DNA of 64,000 nucleotides. Origin: Mesorhabditis belari. Lineage: Eukaryota > Nematoda > Chromadorea > Rhabditida > Rhabditidae. The notes under the pieces are model-generated. The model saw only the letters and a list, made by a program, of their open reading frames with translations, was not told where the DNA came from and made no database searches. Every line of letters begins with the position of its first letter. The first letter of the stretch is position 1. Location: assembly GCA_958450365.1 (NCBI GenBank), contig CAUEEP010000100.1, positions 62,001 through 126,000 of the forward strand, written 5' to 3'. Position numbers and translations under genes: made by a program. Below are positions 31,504 to 43,507 of this stretch, one piece after another.

Positions 31504-33027
31504 AGTTGATGCTACAAAACTCTTCCCCTGACACCAATTTTCTTAAGTCAGCAAAGCCAAAGTTAAAGCAAAAGGTTGGCTTTGGGCCAACTCAAATTCA
31601 GTTTTGAATTCCGCTTTGACCAAAACAAAGCAAAAGACTAGGATGACTTTCGGCTTCTGGAATAACCCTGTTTTAGCTCTCATCTAAACCGTTTCCTAAA
31701 CCGTTTCCTAAACCTTTTCCTAAACCGTTTCCTAGAGCGTATCCCCTTTCCCCTTTTTTCACGACTCAAGTCTACTTTCTGTGTAATTTCTCAGCTTTCA
31801 GAACAGAAGCAAACTTTTGAATACAATTTATGAAAGATTTACGCCAGATTTAAAAAACCAGGCCAGATTAGGGTAGCTTATCCAGAGTTTAGCCTCACTG
31901 AATAGGTTTTTGGTCGTCGTCTACCGTAATCTTGTCTCAATTTTTATCCAAACTATTCACTTTTTGTATCTTTCGATATCCCTGTGAACAACTCGCAGAA
32001 TACGACCATAAAAGTGGATAAATTGAATAAAAAATGAGACAAGATTACGGTAGAAAGAGAAAGAAGGCACGGTTTAGAAAACAAAATTGCAAATATCCAA
32101 TTTTTCTTCTTACCCTTTCACGATCTGATAAGCAAAACCCCAATTTTCACTCATTTTCTACATAATTTTCCGTTTTCAGCCCCAAAAAATGTTTCCAATC
32201 ATGTCATTTCTGTTGTTTAGCAAAATTTTCTTATTTTTCCATCGAATTTCACATCGACATTGATTTCTTTTGGTGTTTCCATTTTTTTCTAGGTAAACCT
32301 TTGACAAGTTTTGTGAGCTTTTGAGTATTGGAAATTCTAATTTTGAGAAAAATTTCGTTATTATTTTGCTTTTCTGAATTGCTTATCTGAATCTTGGCTT
32401 TGAATATTGAAATTGAAATCTCTTCATCAAAAACTTTTATTAATCCATTTTTGTCTTCAATCTATTGCAGTTGGAAAATAAATTTAAAGATTTAAACGTT
32501 TATAAACTCACAAAAACTAATCCGACATCTTAAAACGTAAAAAAAATCTTAGTACAACGTTCCGTTTAATGCTAGATGTCAGATCGGATGCTATTAAAGT
32601 AATAATAAGTTTCCGGATTCATCTAAAAGCTTAGTACAATCAAACTCGAGTTCCAATTGCCAGACTCACAAGGGAAGGTCAACTGGATAGGCTGGTCAAA
32701 TCACATGAGCCATAGAATTCGGGAGCGGGGGCGAGTTCTTGGCCATTTTGAAGCCCGATTTTAGATAGGTTTTTGTTAACAACTTTTGATGGAAGACATA
32801 GTTTCTAAAAGTTGACGTTCTAAGCTATCTAAATCTTATTAAAACTTCCTGATCTGACAACCTTAAGGTGGTTAAAAATGAGCTGCAAATTGGCCAAAAA
32901 CTTGGCCCCCGTTAACCGTAAAGCACCCCCTGTTGGTGACAATCCAACCAATCACCTTCGGAGTGGCTTATTGATGACATTAAAAAATATCATTCCGACT
33001 TTCGTTTCCAGAATAAGCTTGTAAAAA
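31504..33027. other. Duplicated non-coding spacer
   Basis: No gene seen. It contains a TAAACCGTTTCC mini-repeat (about 31685-31735), the palindromic MITE at 31921-32053 and AT-rich sequence. It is repeated at 43859-45050 with a deletion of about 430 bp (32170-32600 absent there), and its first part again at 37554-37945. Confidence 0.7.
31921..32053. mobile_element. Palindromic MITE, CTACCGTAATCTTGTCTC family, copy 1
   Basis: CTACCGTAATCTTGTCTC is inverted at the right end. Related copies are at 44382-44514 (by segmental duplication), 58264-58394 (independent) and a truncated one near 37913-37940. Confidence 0.85.
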
Positions 33028-33545
33028 ATTAAATCCCATCACCACGTCCTTTCAACGAGAACTTGCAATTGTTGATCCTGTTTTGGAATAGGTTACTCAG
33101 AAAGCGATAATTCTCATCATCTTCCTTCCATTGATACCAAATGAGATCCAAATGAACTCAACTGACGATGCTTCCCTTGAATATCAACAAGTATTTGCAA
33201 AGAGCCTCATAGTCTTTGACGGGTCTGATCTCCTGAACCGAAGCTAAACATTCGAGCATTTCCGAGATCATTTTTTGAAGAGGGAATTTCAAAACGGAGA
33301 TCAAACATCCGCGACAATTTCGTCTCAACAACGTAGCCTGGACGAAAGATGATCGAAACGACGTGTTCTCCGACCTCCATTCATGGCCAATTGATGAGAA
33401 TCGATCGAAATTTCACGTTGTTCTTCATCAATTCGATGACGTCCTTTGGATCCATTCGTTGCAAGATTTCCAACTTCAAATCGTAACAAAGCTTGACTAT
33501 TGGGGAGTTGCGAAGATTCGGTAGTGGGAGCGGAAGTTTCACCAT
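33028..33545 (-). pseudogene. F-box pseudogene, unit A, in-frame stop plus internal deletion
   Basis: Start at 33545 after a TTTTCAG acceptor; F-box present (KLCYDLKLEILQRMDPKDVI). A TGA replaces the TGG of the family's RPW motif, and the middle part is deleted relative to the copy at 45050-45638. The same TGA is in that copy. Confidence 0.8.
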
Positions 33546-33888
33546 TCTACCTGAAAATTCAAAGATTAGTTCGATTGGGAAAATTTTGTTGCTAAAGTAG
33601 TTGAATTTATATCTAAATCAATCGATAACTAGAATTTATCCAACTATTTTACTTTGACAACAAAATTTTGTTCACCATAAAAACATATATACAGGTGAAA
33701 GATCCAAAACAAAATTTTCAATGGTTCATTTGACCACGAATCGAATTAAAACGCTTTCAAAGTAAAAAATTTATAACATCCAAACCAAAATTCAGAATAA
33801 CAACAAGAGAAACAAAAATTAACAAAAAAATCTAATCAGAGTAATTTGGCAAATAATTTTTGTAATTTGTTTTAGGCAAGTAATTTTT

Positions 33889-34941
33889 TCATTCCATCCT
33901 TTTTGGCTCCTGCTCAGCGGGCACGTATTTGGCAAAGAACTGCAGACGTGCACTGCTGCCATATCTAGATTCAAACGTCGAAATGACGTAGATACAATCG
34001 CGTTCATCGTCTATCTTCTGCTTGTAGACCTCGAGAAACTTCACGGACATGTAGTAACAGTCTGAAATCGGGTACTTTTTGCACATTTCGTTCATCAATT
34101 CTCGAGTTTCACTGATTGAGCTCAACTCTCCAATTCGTTGCAGTCCGGGAGTTGCAGCGAGGAAATTACCGAGCGGGTTGTTTGGCGTGAATGTGAGCAA
34201 GATTGAAGGGTATTGATTTCGACTCGGTATCCCCCTGCTGGCTATCCAACCGGCTACGAGATCCGCTGACTTCTGGTCAGAAGATTGTTCCTCAGCAACA
34301 GTGAACGCAATCATCCTGACGTTTGTTTTCAGAAGAAACTGCCGAAGGAAGTAGAATTGGCTTCCATGTCCGTTCATCGAAATCTCCTTGCAATTTTCAA
34401 GCTGACTTTCGAAGAGGTTCGTCAGGTAGCGATTACTTTCATTGTCCATATTCCACGTGTACCAAGTGAGATCCAAAAAGATTCGCTCGGTCACCTTTCC
34501 TTTGAAGATGGCAAAATGCTGGCGCATCGCTGAATTGTCCAACATCATTTGGATTTCCCCAACAGAACCCAACTTTTCGAGAATTTCCAATGCTGTCTCT
34601 TTTTCGACATCACTCTCGATATCTCTTCGGATAAACTGAACGCAGCTTGTGATTCTCTTCAAGAGAACTGATTCGCAACGGAGATCGATGAAAATCGAAG
34701 AGCCCGGGTGTTTCTTGATCTCGACAATGTGCATTGGGCGGAAAATTATCGAATGTACATGTTCGCCAAAAATCATCCACGGTCGATTGATGAGGATCGC
34801 GCGGAATTTCTTGTTACTCTTCATCAATTCAATGATGTCCTTGGGATCCATTCGTTCCAAGATTTCCAACTTCAAATCGTAACAAAGCTTTTCCATCGGG
34901 AAATTACGAATATCGGGCATCTCAAATGGAAGTTCCCCCAT
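33889..34941 (-). CDS. F-box protein, 350 aa, unit A
   Basis: Likely substrate-recognition subunit of an SCF ubiquitin ligase. The F-box spans about residues 12-50 ([20 protein letters not shown], then PKDIIELMKSNKKF), followed by about 300 residues of nematode-specific C-terminal region that I cannot assign to WD, LRR or FTH with confidence. Conserved family blocks are [37 protein letters not shown] and [10 protein letters not shown]. It is a single exon. The frame stays open upstream, but I start at the ATG 5 nt after a conserved TTTTCAG acceptor (spliced-leader type). The paralogues at 39082-40128 and 45961-47040 are full length. Confidence 0.85.
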   Translation of the reverse strand: MGELPFEMPDIRNFPMEKLCYDLKLEILERMDPKDIIELMKSNKKFRAILINRPWMIFGEHVHSIIFRPMHIVEIKKHPGSSIFIDLRCESVLLKRITSCVQFIRRDIESDVEKETALEILEKLGSVGEIQMMLDNSAMRQHFAIFKGKVTERIFLDLTWYTWNMDNESNRYLTNLFESQLENCKEISMNGHGSQFYFLRQFLLKTNVRMIAFTVAEEQSSDQKSADLVAGWIASRGIPSRNQYPSILLTFTPNNPLGNFLAATPGLQRIGELSSISETRELMNEMCKKYPISDCYYMSVKFLEVYKQKIDDERDCIYVISTFESRYGSSARLQFFAKYVPAEQEPKRME

Positions 34942-35191
34942 TCTCCCTGAAAATTGAAAGATTAGTTCGATCAAAACGACAATAAATAATGCATTATCTT
35001 TCACTCCATAGATATAATATCTTTGTCAATACAAATATCAACGCAAACATAAAAGAACCGTTCGGAATCTTTAATCCTCTCAAAATTAATCGATCACTTT
35101 TGCAAAATTTATTTGGATCAAATAGGTAAATGCTGTCATAACAGTAATCTGAAAAATACAAAGTATTCAATGCATCAACAAATAAGGTTGG

Positions 35192-35581
35192 ATAAACTTT
35201 CCTTGAATTGATGAAACATATTTGGCGAAGAAAAAGTAATCATTCACAAAATAAATACAGTCACGATCCCCGTCGATTCTTATCCAATAGCAATAATTGG
35301 ACCTTCAAGAGCAAGATCACCAACACAACACACAACCCTGTGCTTTCTCAGCATTTCCATCATTGTATCACTGATGAAAGTCTTGTTTCATTCGTTGACA
35401 TGACGAACTTCGGGAAAGTTCTTGATCCAATTGTCAATTTCAACTGCCTCCGGCCATTGCACGAAACAAGCGACACATTTTTTGGGTCCAATTCATCGAT
35501 TACTTCCAAAACCAGATCGTAGTAGAGTTTGCTCATCGGGTAGTTGAGAATATTGGGCATCCCGACTGGAAGTTCTGCCAT
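35192..35581 (-). pseudogene. F-box subtype-2 fragment with internal deletion, unit A
   Basis: N-terminal F-box ([20 protein letters not shown]) starting at 35581, joined after a large deletion to a C-terminal piece (WIRIDGDRDCIY, FFFAKYVSS) in a shifted frame. Its duplicate at 47277-47692 has the same architecture. Confidence 0.7.
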
Positions 35582-35926
35582 TCTGCCTGAGAATTGAAAA
35601 ATTAGAAAAGAACAATCAAATATCTGGCAGAAAAGTTGGCTACAAAACAAAAACAAGCAAGAAGGTGGGGGAAAATGCCGGTTTTTAGCTAAAGTTCGAT
35701 AAAATCTTTGATTTTTTCAAAGCTTCTGATGATCTTTAGTGCATAAACAACAATAATCAAAGTTTTACATCTAAAAGGAGCTAAAATTGACTCAAAAGAT
35801 TTCATCAGTCGCTGTTTTTAAGCAAAAACGTGTCGTAGACCAAAAATAGCACATTTGTCATCAAAACAATGCTCCAAACTAGTAAGATATGCGTTTAAAA
35901 AGATAAAAAGATACAAAAGTCTATTC
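35582..35926. repeat. Spacer repeated upstream of F-box fragments
   Basis: The block with GGTGGGGA(C/A)AAATG and GATCTTTAGTGCATAAACAA recurs at about 18900-19120, 36640-36950, 47750-47950 and 48000-48240. Non-coding. Confidence 0.75.
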
Positions 35927-36305
35927 GGTACTTTGATGGTTGGGAGGGGCTACTTTTATCCTGGCTTAGTTGGAACTAATGTTTTGAGTAGCTGTATCTA
36001 ACCTTTTACCTACCTATTCGAGGGTAATCAAATATGCTTATCCTTTTAGAGCATTTACAACATGTTTCAAGTTCCATATTGCCGCTTTTATTCGATTTTC
36101 AAGTGTAAGCAGCTTTGAGCTAGCGTTTGATGGTTAAAGTCTATGAGTTTAGGCTAGAATTACCAAGAACTTGCTAAAATAGTCACCAATCTATGAAGCA
36201 TATTTGATTACTCTAGAATAGATAAAAGGTACCAATACAATCATTCAAAACATTAGATCCAACCAAGCCAGGATAAAAGTGGCCCCTCGCAACCACCAAA
36301 GTACC
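35927..36305. mobile_element. hAT-like MITE with 8-bp target duplication
   Basis: Ends GGTACTTTGATGGTTGGGAG and CAACCACCAAAGTACC are inverted, and the arms extend about 100 bp with decay. GTCTATTC occurs at 35919-35926 and 36306-36313. Paralogous duplicated sequence at 36954-36961 has one uninterrupted GTCTATTC, the empty site. A similar terminus remains near 19308-19334. Confidence 0.88.
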
Positions 36306-36443
36306 GTCTATTCTAACAAGGAACAACTCAAAAAGCTCAAAATATGGCAGAAAAGATCACCAATCACTTTCGAAAAGATAAGAAGAATGATTTCCTAACA
36401 GCAAAATTTCCGTTTTATACCAATGGTACCGTAGCCTTTAAAT

Positions 36444-36611
36444 TTAAGCCTTCTTGCCATAAATTTGACTGTTTTTCTCTACAAAACTACGATCTGACCT
36501 TGGCACATCTTTTGGGTCCAATTCATCGATTACTTCCAAAACCAGATCGTAGCAGAGTTTTCCCATCGGGAATTTGAGAAGAGTGGGCGTCTCGACTGGA
36601 AGTTCTGCCAT
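36444..36611 (-). pseudogene. F-box subtype-2 N-terminal fragment, unit A
   Basis: Starts at 36611; F-box ([20 protein letters not shown]), then a short SFVEKNSQIYGKK segment and stop. More eroded copies of that last segment are at about 37118-37200 and 48410-48490. Confidence 0.65.
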
Positions 36612-37962
36612 CCTGCCTGAAAATTGAAAGATTAGAAAAAACAACCAGTAAACACATGGCAGAACATGTGGCACAAGTTGCCTACAGAACAAAAATAATC
36701 AACAAGGTGGGGACAAATGCCGGTTTTTAGCTAAAGTTTGATAAAATCTTTCATTTCTCTAAAGCTTGTGATGATCTTTAGTGCATAAACAACAATAAAC
36801 AAAGCTTTACATCTAAAAGGAGCAAAAATTGACTCAGAAAGATTTCAACAGTCGCTCTTCTTAAGCAAAAACGTGTCGTAGAACAAAAATAGCTCATTTG
36901 TCATCAAAACAATGCTTAAAACTAGTAAGATATGCGCTTAAAAAGATATAAAAGTCTATTCTAACAAGGAATCACTCAAAAAGTTCAAAATATGGCAGAA
37001 AAGATCATCAATCACTTTCGAGAAGAAGAGAAGAATGATTTGCCAATAGCAAAATTTCCGTTTTATACCATTGGTACCGTAGCCTTTTCTTTGGTGTCAC
37101 TATGCCCAAACTTTTGAGAGAAATTCTTGCCATAAATCTGGCTGTTTTTTTTCTACAAAACTACGATTTGGCTTGGATCTCGACTGGACTTCTTCTTTCG
37201 TGTTTTGAACTTTAAGCCAAAAAAGCAAAATCTTGCTTCTTTCCTGACTTTTCACGTGACTCGGCAATGATTTTGTAAAACAAATAGCGGTGCGATAAAA
37301 GCTAAGCCGGATTTATTATCTTTCAAACTTACTTCTGTAAGGGAGTGTTGTTTAATTAACTGTCTGTTATGTCTTGCAAGTAAAGTTGAAAGCAAACAAT
37401 TTTATTTTTTCGAAACTTCCCCCTTCCTTACTAAAACCATTAGAAAGGGTAGCTGAGTCAACAGTCTAAACATAAATTTCGTAACGTTTATCCAATGAAG
37501 AAATATTATTAAAACGAGATGAGAGTTCAAAAAATGATACAGCCATAACAAGTTTTAGCTCTCATCTAAACCGTTTTCTAAACCGTTTTCTAAACCGTTT
37601 CCTAAACCGTTTCCTAGAGCGTATCCCCTTTCCCCTTTTGTCACGACTCAAGTCTACTTTCTGTGTCATTTCTACGCTTTCAGAACAGAAGCAAACTTTT
37701 GAATACAATTTATGAAAGATTTACGCCAAATTCAAAACATATTTACAACACAGATACAGATTTTTAGCCAAAAATTTCGGGAAAACTTTCTCACAAAAAT
37801 CTGAAGAAAAAGAGGGACAAAAAAGTCCAAAAAAGCGGCTTATATTGCCGAAAAACCAGACCAGATTACGGTAGCTTATCCAGAGTTTGGCTTAATAAGT
37901 TTTTGGTCGTCATCTACCGTAATCTTGTCTCTATTTTTATCCTATCTCTAAATTCCATATTG

Positions 37963-38086
37963 TTCATTATCAATTCAATGATGTCCTTCGGATCCATCTG
38001 TTCCAGGATTTCCAGTTCTAAATCGTAGAGAGCTTTTCCATCGGAAAGTTACGAATATTCGGCATTGGGAAGGGGAGTGCCGCCAT
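37963..38086 (-). pseudogene. F-box N-terminal fragment 1, unit B
   Basis: Starts at 38086 after TTTTCAG; encodes the first 40 or so residues, with one base lost in the KLCYDL region, then stops being homologous. First of three consecutive truncated 5' ends. Confidence 0.7.
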
Positions 38087-38288
38087 TCTACCTGAAAATT
38101 GAAAGATTAGTTCGATCAAAACGAACATAAATAATGCATTAAAAATATCCTTTACTACATTGATATAATATCTTTATCAATACAAATATCAACGCAAACA
38201 TAAAGGTACGGTTTGAAATCTTCAATCCTCTCAAAATTAATTGGTCACTTTCGCAAAATTTATTTGGATTAAATAGGTAAATGCTAGT

Positions 38289-38374
38289 TCCAAGATTTCC
38301 AACTTCAAATCGTAACAAAGCTTTTCCATCGGGAAATTACGAATATCGGGCATCTCAAATGGAAGTTCCCCCAT
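38289..38374 (-). pseudogene. F-box N-terminal fragment 2, unit B
   Basis: Starts at 38374; identical to the start of the unit A gene up to KLCYDLKLEILE, then runs into unrelated spacer sequence. Confidence 0.75.
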
Positions 38375-38651
38375 TCTCCCTGAAAATTGAAAGATTAGTT
38401 CGATCAAAACGACAATAAATAATGCATTATCTTTCACTCCATAGATATAATATCTTTATCAATACAAATATCAACGCAAACATAAAGGTACGGTTTGAAA
38501 TCTTCAATCCTCTCAAAATTAATTGGTCACTTTTGTAAGATTTATTTGGATCAAATAGGTAAATGCTGTCATAACAGTAATCTGAAAAATACAAAGTATT
38601 CAATGCACCAACAAATCCAACTATTTTACTTTGACAACAAAATTTTTTTCC

Positions 38652-38741
38652 AAGTTCCAAGATTTCCAACTTCACATCGTAACAAATCTTGTCCATTGGG
38701 GAGTTGCGAAGATTAGGTAGTGGGAGCGGAAGTTTCACCAT
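38652..38741 (-). pseudogene. F-box N-terminal fragment 3, unit B
   Basis: Starts at 38741; resembles the start of the 33028-33545 pseudogene (MVKLPLPLPNLRNSP) and stops matching at KLEILE, practically the same codon as fragment 2. Confidence 0.75.
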
Positions 38742-39081
38742 TCTACCTGAAAATTCAAAGATTAGTTCGATTGGGTAAATTTTGTTGCTAAAGTAGTTGA
38801 ATTTATATCCAAATCAGTCGAAAACAAGAATTTATCCAACTATTTTACTTTGACAACAAAATTTTGTTCACTATAAAGTATATATATCTATAAAAGAGCT
38901 AAACAAAGTTTCAATGGTTCAATTGGCCACGAATCGAATTAAAACGCTTTCAAAGAAAAAAATTTATAAGATCCAAACGAAAATTCAGAAAAACAACAAG
39001 AGAAACAAAAATTAATAAAAAAATCTAATCAGAGTAGTCTGGCAAATAATTTTTGTAGTTTGTTTTAGGCCAGTAATTTTT

Positions 39082-40128
39082 TCATTCCATCCTTTTTGGC
39101 TGCTGCTGAGCGGGCACGTATTTGGCAAAGAACTGCAGAGGAAAATGCCCACGTGTATATCCAAAGCTCCCCGTCGAAACGATGTAGATACAATCACGTT
39201 CATTGTCTATCTTCTGCTTGTAGGAGTCGTGAGACTCCACGAACATGCCTGGAACCGGGTACTTCTTGCACATTTCGTTCCTCAATTCTAGAGTTTCCCT
39301 GATTGAGCTCAACTCTCCAATTCGTTGCAGTCCGGGAGTTGCAGAGAGGAAATTACCAAGCGGGTTGTTTGGCGTGAATGTGAGCAAGATTGAAGGGTAT
39401 TGATTTCGACTCGGTATCCCCCTGCTGGCTATCCAACCGGCTACGAGATCCGTTGACTTCTGGTTAGGAGGTTGTTCCTCAGAAACATTGAACGCGATCA
39501 TCCTGACGTTTGTTTTCAGAAGAAACTGCCGAAGGAAGTAGAATTGGCTTCCACGTCCGTTCATCGAAATCTCCTTGCAATTGTCCAGCTGACTTTCGAA
39601 GAGGTTCGTCAGATAGCGATTATTTTCATTGTCCATATTCCACGTGTACCAAGTGAGATCCAAAAAGATTCGCTCGGCCACCTTTCCTTTGAAGATTGCA
39701 AAATGCTCGCACATCGCTGAATTGTCTAACATCTTTTTGATTTCCCCAAGAGAACCCAACTTTCCGAGAATTTCCAATGCTGTCTCTTTTTCGACATCAC
39801 TCTCGATATCTCTTCGGATAAACTGAACGCAGCTTGTGATTCTCTTCAAGAGAACTGATTGGCAACGGAGATTGATGAAAATCGAAGAGCCTTGGTGTTT
39901 CTTGATCTCGACAATGTGCATTGAGCGGAAAATAATCGAATGTACATGTTCTCCAAAAATCATCCACGGTCGATTGATGAGAATCGCGCGGAATTTCTTG
40001 TTACTCTTCATCAATTCAATGATGTCCTTCGGATCCATCTGTTCCAGGATTTCCAGTTTTAAATCGTAACAAAGCTTGCCCATTAGGAAGTCAAGAAGAT
40101 TCGGCATTGGGAATGGGAGTTCCGCCAT
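39082..40128 (-). CDS. F-box protein, 348 aa, unit B
   Basis: Full-length paralogue of 33889-34941 with a single exon and the same architecture: F-box at about 12-50 (PKDIIELMKSNKKF), [48 protein letters not shown]. Differences are mostly substitutions plus a few changes around the CKKYPVPGMF segment. Start chosen at the ATG 5 nt after the acceptor (TTTTCAGGTAGAATG). Presumed SCF adaptor; substrate unknown. Confidence 0.85.
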   Translation of the reverse strand: MAELPFPMPNLLDFLMGKLCYDLKLEILEQMDPKDIIELMKSNKKFRAILINRPWMIFGEHVHSIIFRSMHIVEIKKHQGSSIFINLRCQSVLLKRITSCVQFIRRDIESDVEKETALEILGKLGSLGEIKKMLDNSAMCEHFAIFKGKVAERIFLDLTWYTWNMDNENNRYLTNLFESQLDNCKEISMNGRGSQFYFLRQFLLKTNVRMIAFNVSEEQPPNQKSTDLVAGWIASRGIPSRNQYPSILLTFTPNNPLGNFLSATPGLQRIGELSSIRETLELRNEMCKKYPVPGMFVESHDSYKQKIDNERDCIYIVSTGSFGYTRGHFPLQFFAKYVPAQQQPKRME

Positions 40129-40449
40129 TCTACCTGAAAATTGAAAGATTAGTTCGATCAAGACGAACATAAATAATGCATTATCCTTTGCTTCATTGAT
40201 ATAATATCTTTGTCAATAACAAAGTGTCGAACACAAATAACAAAGAGCATTAACAAATATCCTTTACTCCGTTGATATAATATCTTTGCCAATACAAATA
40301 TCAACTCAAACATAAAGGTACCGTTCGAAATCTTCAATCCTCTCAAAATTAATTGGTCACTTTCGCAAAATTTATTTGGATTAAATAGGTAAATGCTATC
40401 ATAGCAGTAGTCTGAAAAAAACGAAGTATTCAAAGCATCAACAATAAGG

Positions 40450-40757
40450 TTAGATAAACTTTCGTTGAATTGATGAAACATATTTGGTGAAGAAAAAGTA
40501 ACCATTCACAACATAAATACAGTCACAATTCCCGTCGATTCTTTTCCAATAGCAATGAATTGAACTCCAATCAAGAGAATCAAAAGGATAACAACACCAA
40601 ATCTTGTGTTTTCTCCCCAAATAATCCAAACAAACATCGATCATCACCTTTGATCATCACATCCAACTCATCGACTTGTTTCAAATTGGGGAAGATCTTC
40701 TTTTCAATGTCGTGACATCCAACTTGTGAAATGGTCAAAACCGAATATCGCTCATTG
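40450..40757 (-). pseudogene. F-box subtype-2 C-terminal fragment truncated by the retroelement, unit B
   Basis: Contains [24 protein letters not shown] and, after a frame change, CYWKRIDGNCDCIYVV and FFFTKYVSS. The homology ends at about 40757, where BEL/Pao sequence begins. Confidence 0.75.
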
Positions 40758-43507
40758 GCGACCATTTTTCATCTCGATTACAGCAGATCGGACCTGGTTG
40801 TCGACCCCTTGAATGATTCGCGCAATCTTAGCGCATCTCCAAGCAACTCGAGGACGGTTTTCCTCGTGCACCAGCACAACCTCTCCCACTCTTGGCTGTC
40901 GCCTGATAGCTCCACATGGCTGCTTCAAGCCTCTCGTCCCTCTAGTTTGCAATGCGAGCAAGTAGTCCTCATTGAAGACCTTCCAGAAATAATCGAGTCG
41001 ATTGACTGCTCTCTTCCATGAGGCTCGTAGCGGTTGCTTGGCCGTGGAGATCACCCCCTCTTCATAAGCGTCTTTGAGTTTGGCATCAAGAAATCGATTG
41101 GACGCAGCACGCAATCTTCTTCAGTCAAGTACGTGATCGGCCTGCTGTTCACCACCGCTTCAGCTTCAACCACCAAGGTACGGAAGTCTTCACAACGCGG
41201 TCCCGATTGCTTGTCTCAACGAGTCTTTCAACAAACCAAACGAATCATTCGCTCGTAAAATCCGCCTTGCCACGGAGATAAACTTGGAATGTGCCGCCAT
41301 ACCATTTTCTCTTCCATCGTGTACTTGTGGTACTTCTCGTGCTCTTCGGGTGTCCACGATTCAATGAACGGGCCTGTCGCCCGAAAATTTGTTCCGTTGT
41401 CGCTCATAAACAGTCTAGGGCAGCTTCTTCTTGCAATGAATCTTCTGGTTCCACGTACAAGCTCTTCAGCGCTCAACGAAAAAAGAAGTTCAAAATGCAC
41501 TACTCTTGTGGCTAGGCAATTGAAGAGACAAATCCAAACTTTCCCGTCTTCTACCGCTTCTTCTAGGTGCGAAACGGTCCCGCCAAGTCGCACCCCGTGC
41601 TCTCGAAAGGTGTCATCGCACGCAACCTTTCCTTAGGGAGTTGTGGCAAGTTCGGTAACTTGAATGGCGTCACACCAAATCGTTTGCACACATCACAGCC
41701 CTTGATCACGCCTTTGACCACTGATCCGCCCTTTGGAATCCAGACGTCCTTTCGGATCTCCGCCAAAATTGTAGCCCCTCCGGCGCACTGCAAACGCACA
41801 TGAATGTTTTGAGCGTACAGCCTTGCAGCTGGGTCGTTGCCTGACATGAAAAGTGGATGCTCCGCTTCACCATTGATCTCCCGATTCAGTGTTCGTGACG
41901 TTGCCCTCCAAAGACAAGCCTCGTCTTTGAACAGAGCGAGCGATCGGCACGTGCAGCTGGAGGGTGGATTTCTCTTTTGTGCTTCCCGAAACGCTTCGAT
42001 TTCACCCTTTCGCATCACCTCTCCAACTGTATCTCTCGCATTTTTGACCGTTTTCCCGAGTCTTTGTGTCAATTCCACCCACGAGGTCACACTCGCCGGA
42101 TCCACTCTTGACTCGTACGGTGGCTCACTCCTGCTCACCGCTACCGTTTCCGTCATCTCCGCACATGGCGCATTCTCGAATGGTGGGAGCTCAAACTGTG
42201 GCCACTGTCCTTTCTTCAGCTTTAAGAAACTTGACCCGTGCCACCATTGTACGTCTGCGGCCAGTTCTTCGGGTCTGCATCCCCTCGATGAGACATCCGC
42301 AGGGTTCCAGTCTATCGGAATGTAGCGAAATTCTGCTGGGTACTTCAGAATCGTTTGCAACTTTTGGGTTGCGTATTTCCCCAATGTCTCCCATTTTTGA
42401 CCAGCGATCCAATGCAATACCGACTGGTTATCGGACCAAATGATGACTTTCTTTATCGGTTTGTTAACGTGCTCTTCAATGAAATCCGCCATTTTTGTTC
42501 CCGCATTAGCGGCCGTGAACTCGAGTTTGGGTGCTGTTCTGCAACCTTCGGAAGCCAACTTGGACTTGGCAAAGAGCAAATGAGGAGTATGTTCTGCATC
42601 TTGCGGCTTCAGGTAGGCGTTCATCCCGAATCCAACCTTCGAAGCATCGACAAAAACTTGTAGCTCGAGATCATCGTCACTCTTAGGCAAAACTTTTTGT
42701 GGCACTTGAATTTTCATGCTACTCGTTCTTGTCTCAAGCTCTTGCGGCTTGAGAGCCAGTGCATCTGGGAGCTTCTCATCCCACTTCAACGATGTGTGGC
42801 ATAGTTCGCGAAACATCAATCGGTATTTGAAGAAAACTGGACTCGGCAAGTCAAGCGGATCATACACACAAGCGATCCACGAGAGGAACTTTCGCTTGGT
42901 CATGTCCTTCCAATTGAGCACTGGAATTTCGACTCGAGAATCTCGTCATAGATTCGCCAGTTCAATCCCAACATCTTCATTACTTGTTCAGCGAATGTCC
43001 ACCCACATTTTGCTCATGATTATTGGACACGAGATCTCTCAATTCTATTGAGGCATCGGCTAGTCGTTTCTTCGCATATTTCAACTTCCCAACCGCCTCT
43101 TCAGTGCTATCTCCGATGGTCATAATATTATTCACGTAGCAATTTTTCAAGATCTCTTCAACAATTTCTCCATCTTCTTCGAAAGCAGTTTCAACGCTCC
43201 AGCCAGCAAGAAAGCTGAGCAAACGAGACCAAAGTTCAATCTCTTGAACCGCAGGTGCATGCTGTTTTGAGAGGAGATTGGTAGACTCCAGTCGTGTGGC
43301 ACGACAAAGCGAAGCAGCTCTTTGTCGGCGTTGTTCAGAGCAACTTGAAGGTACGCTCCTTTGGTGTCCCCCAACGCAATCGATTCCCAGACTCTGAATC
43401 TGAACAACATTCCCACCAAATGGGGCAGCATCGCCGGTCCCTTGAACAGTCGCCCGTTCAACGAGATCTCTCCTTTCTTTGTTGCACTCGCATTGTGCAC
43501 AATTGAA
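40758..43507 (-). mobile_element. BEL/Pao LTR-retrotransposon remnant (partial pol)
   Basis: Read on the minus strand from 43507: a C-terminal part of reverse transcriptase (ALGDTKGAYLQVAL, FGLVCSAFLL), a Pao-type region (KRKFLSWIACVYDPLDLPSP), RNase H (VFVDASKVGFG; SDNQSVLHW), an integrase zinc-binding region (CDVCKRFG), an integrase core in another frame (SDNGTNF, GGFYERM) and a DUF5641-like C-terminal domain (WKRAVNRLDYFWKVF). At least three frame changes are needed. Gag, protease and the start of reverse transcriptase are missing and I see no LTRs, so it is a dead, truncated copy. It lies between an F-box fragment and a MITE terminus. Confidence 0.9.

Noticed and set aside
34942..35004. 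Longer F-box start including the FQFSGRM extension upstream of the ATG
   Set aside because: The extension is the open-frame reading of a conserved splice acceptor (TTTCAATTTTCAG) and spacer; the same reading occurs before every copy.
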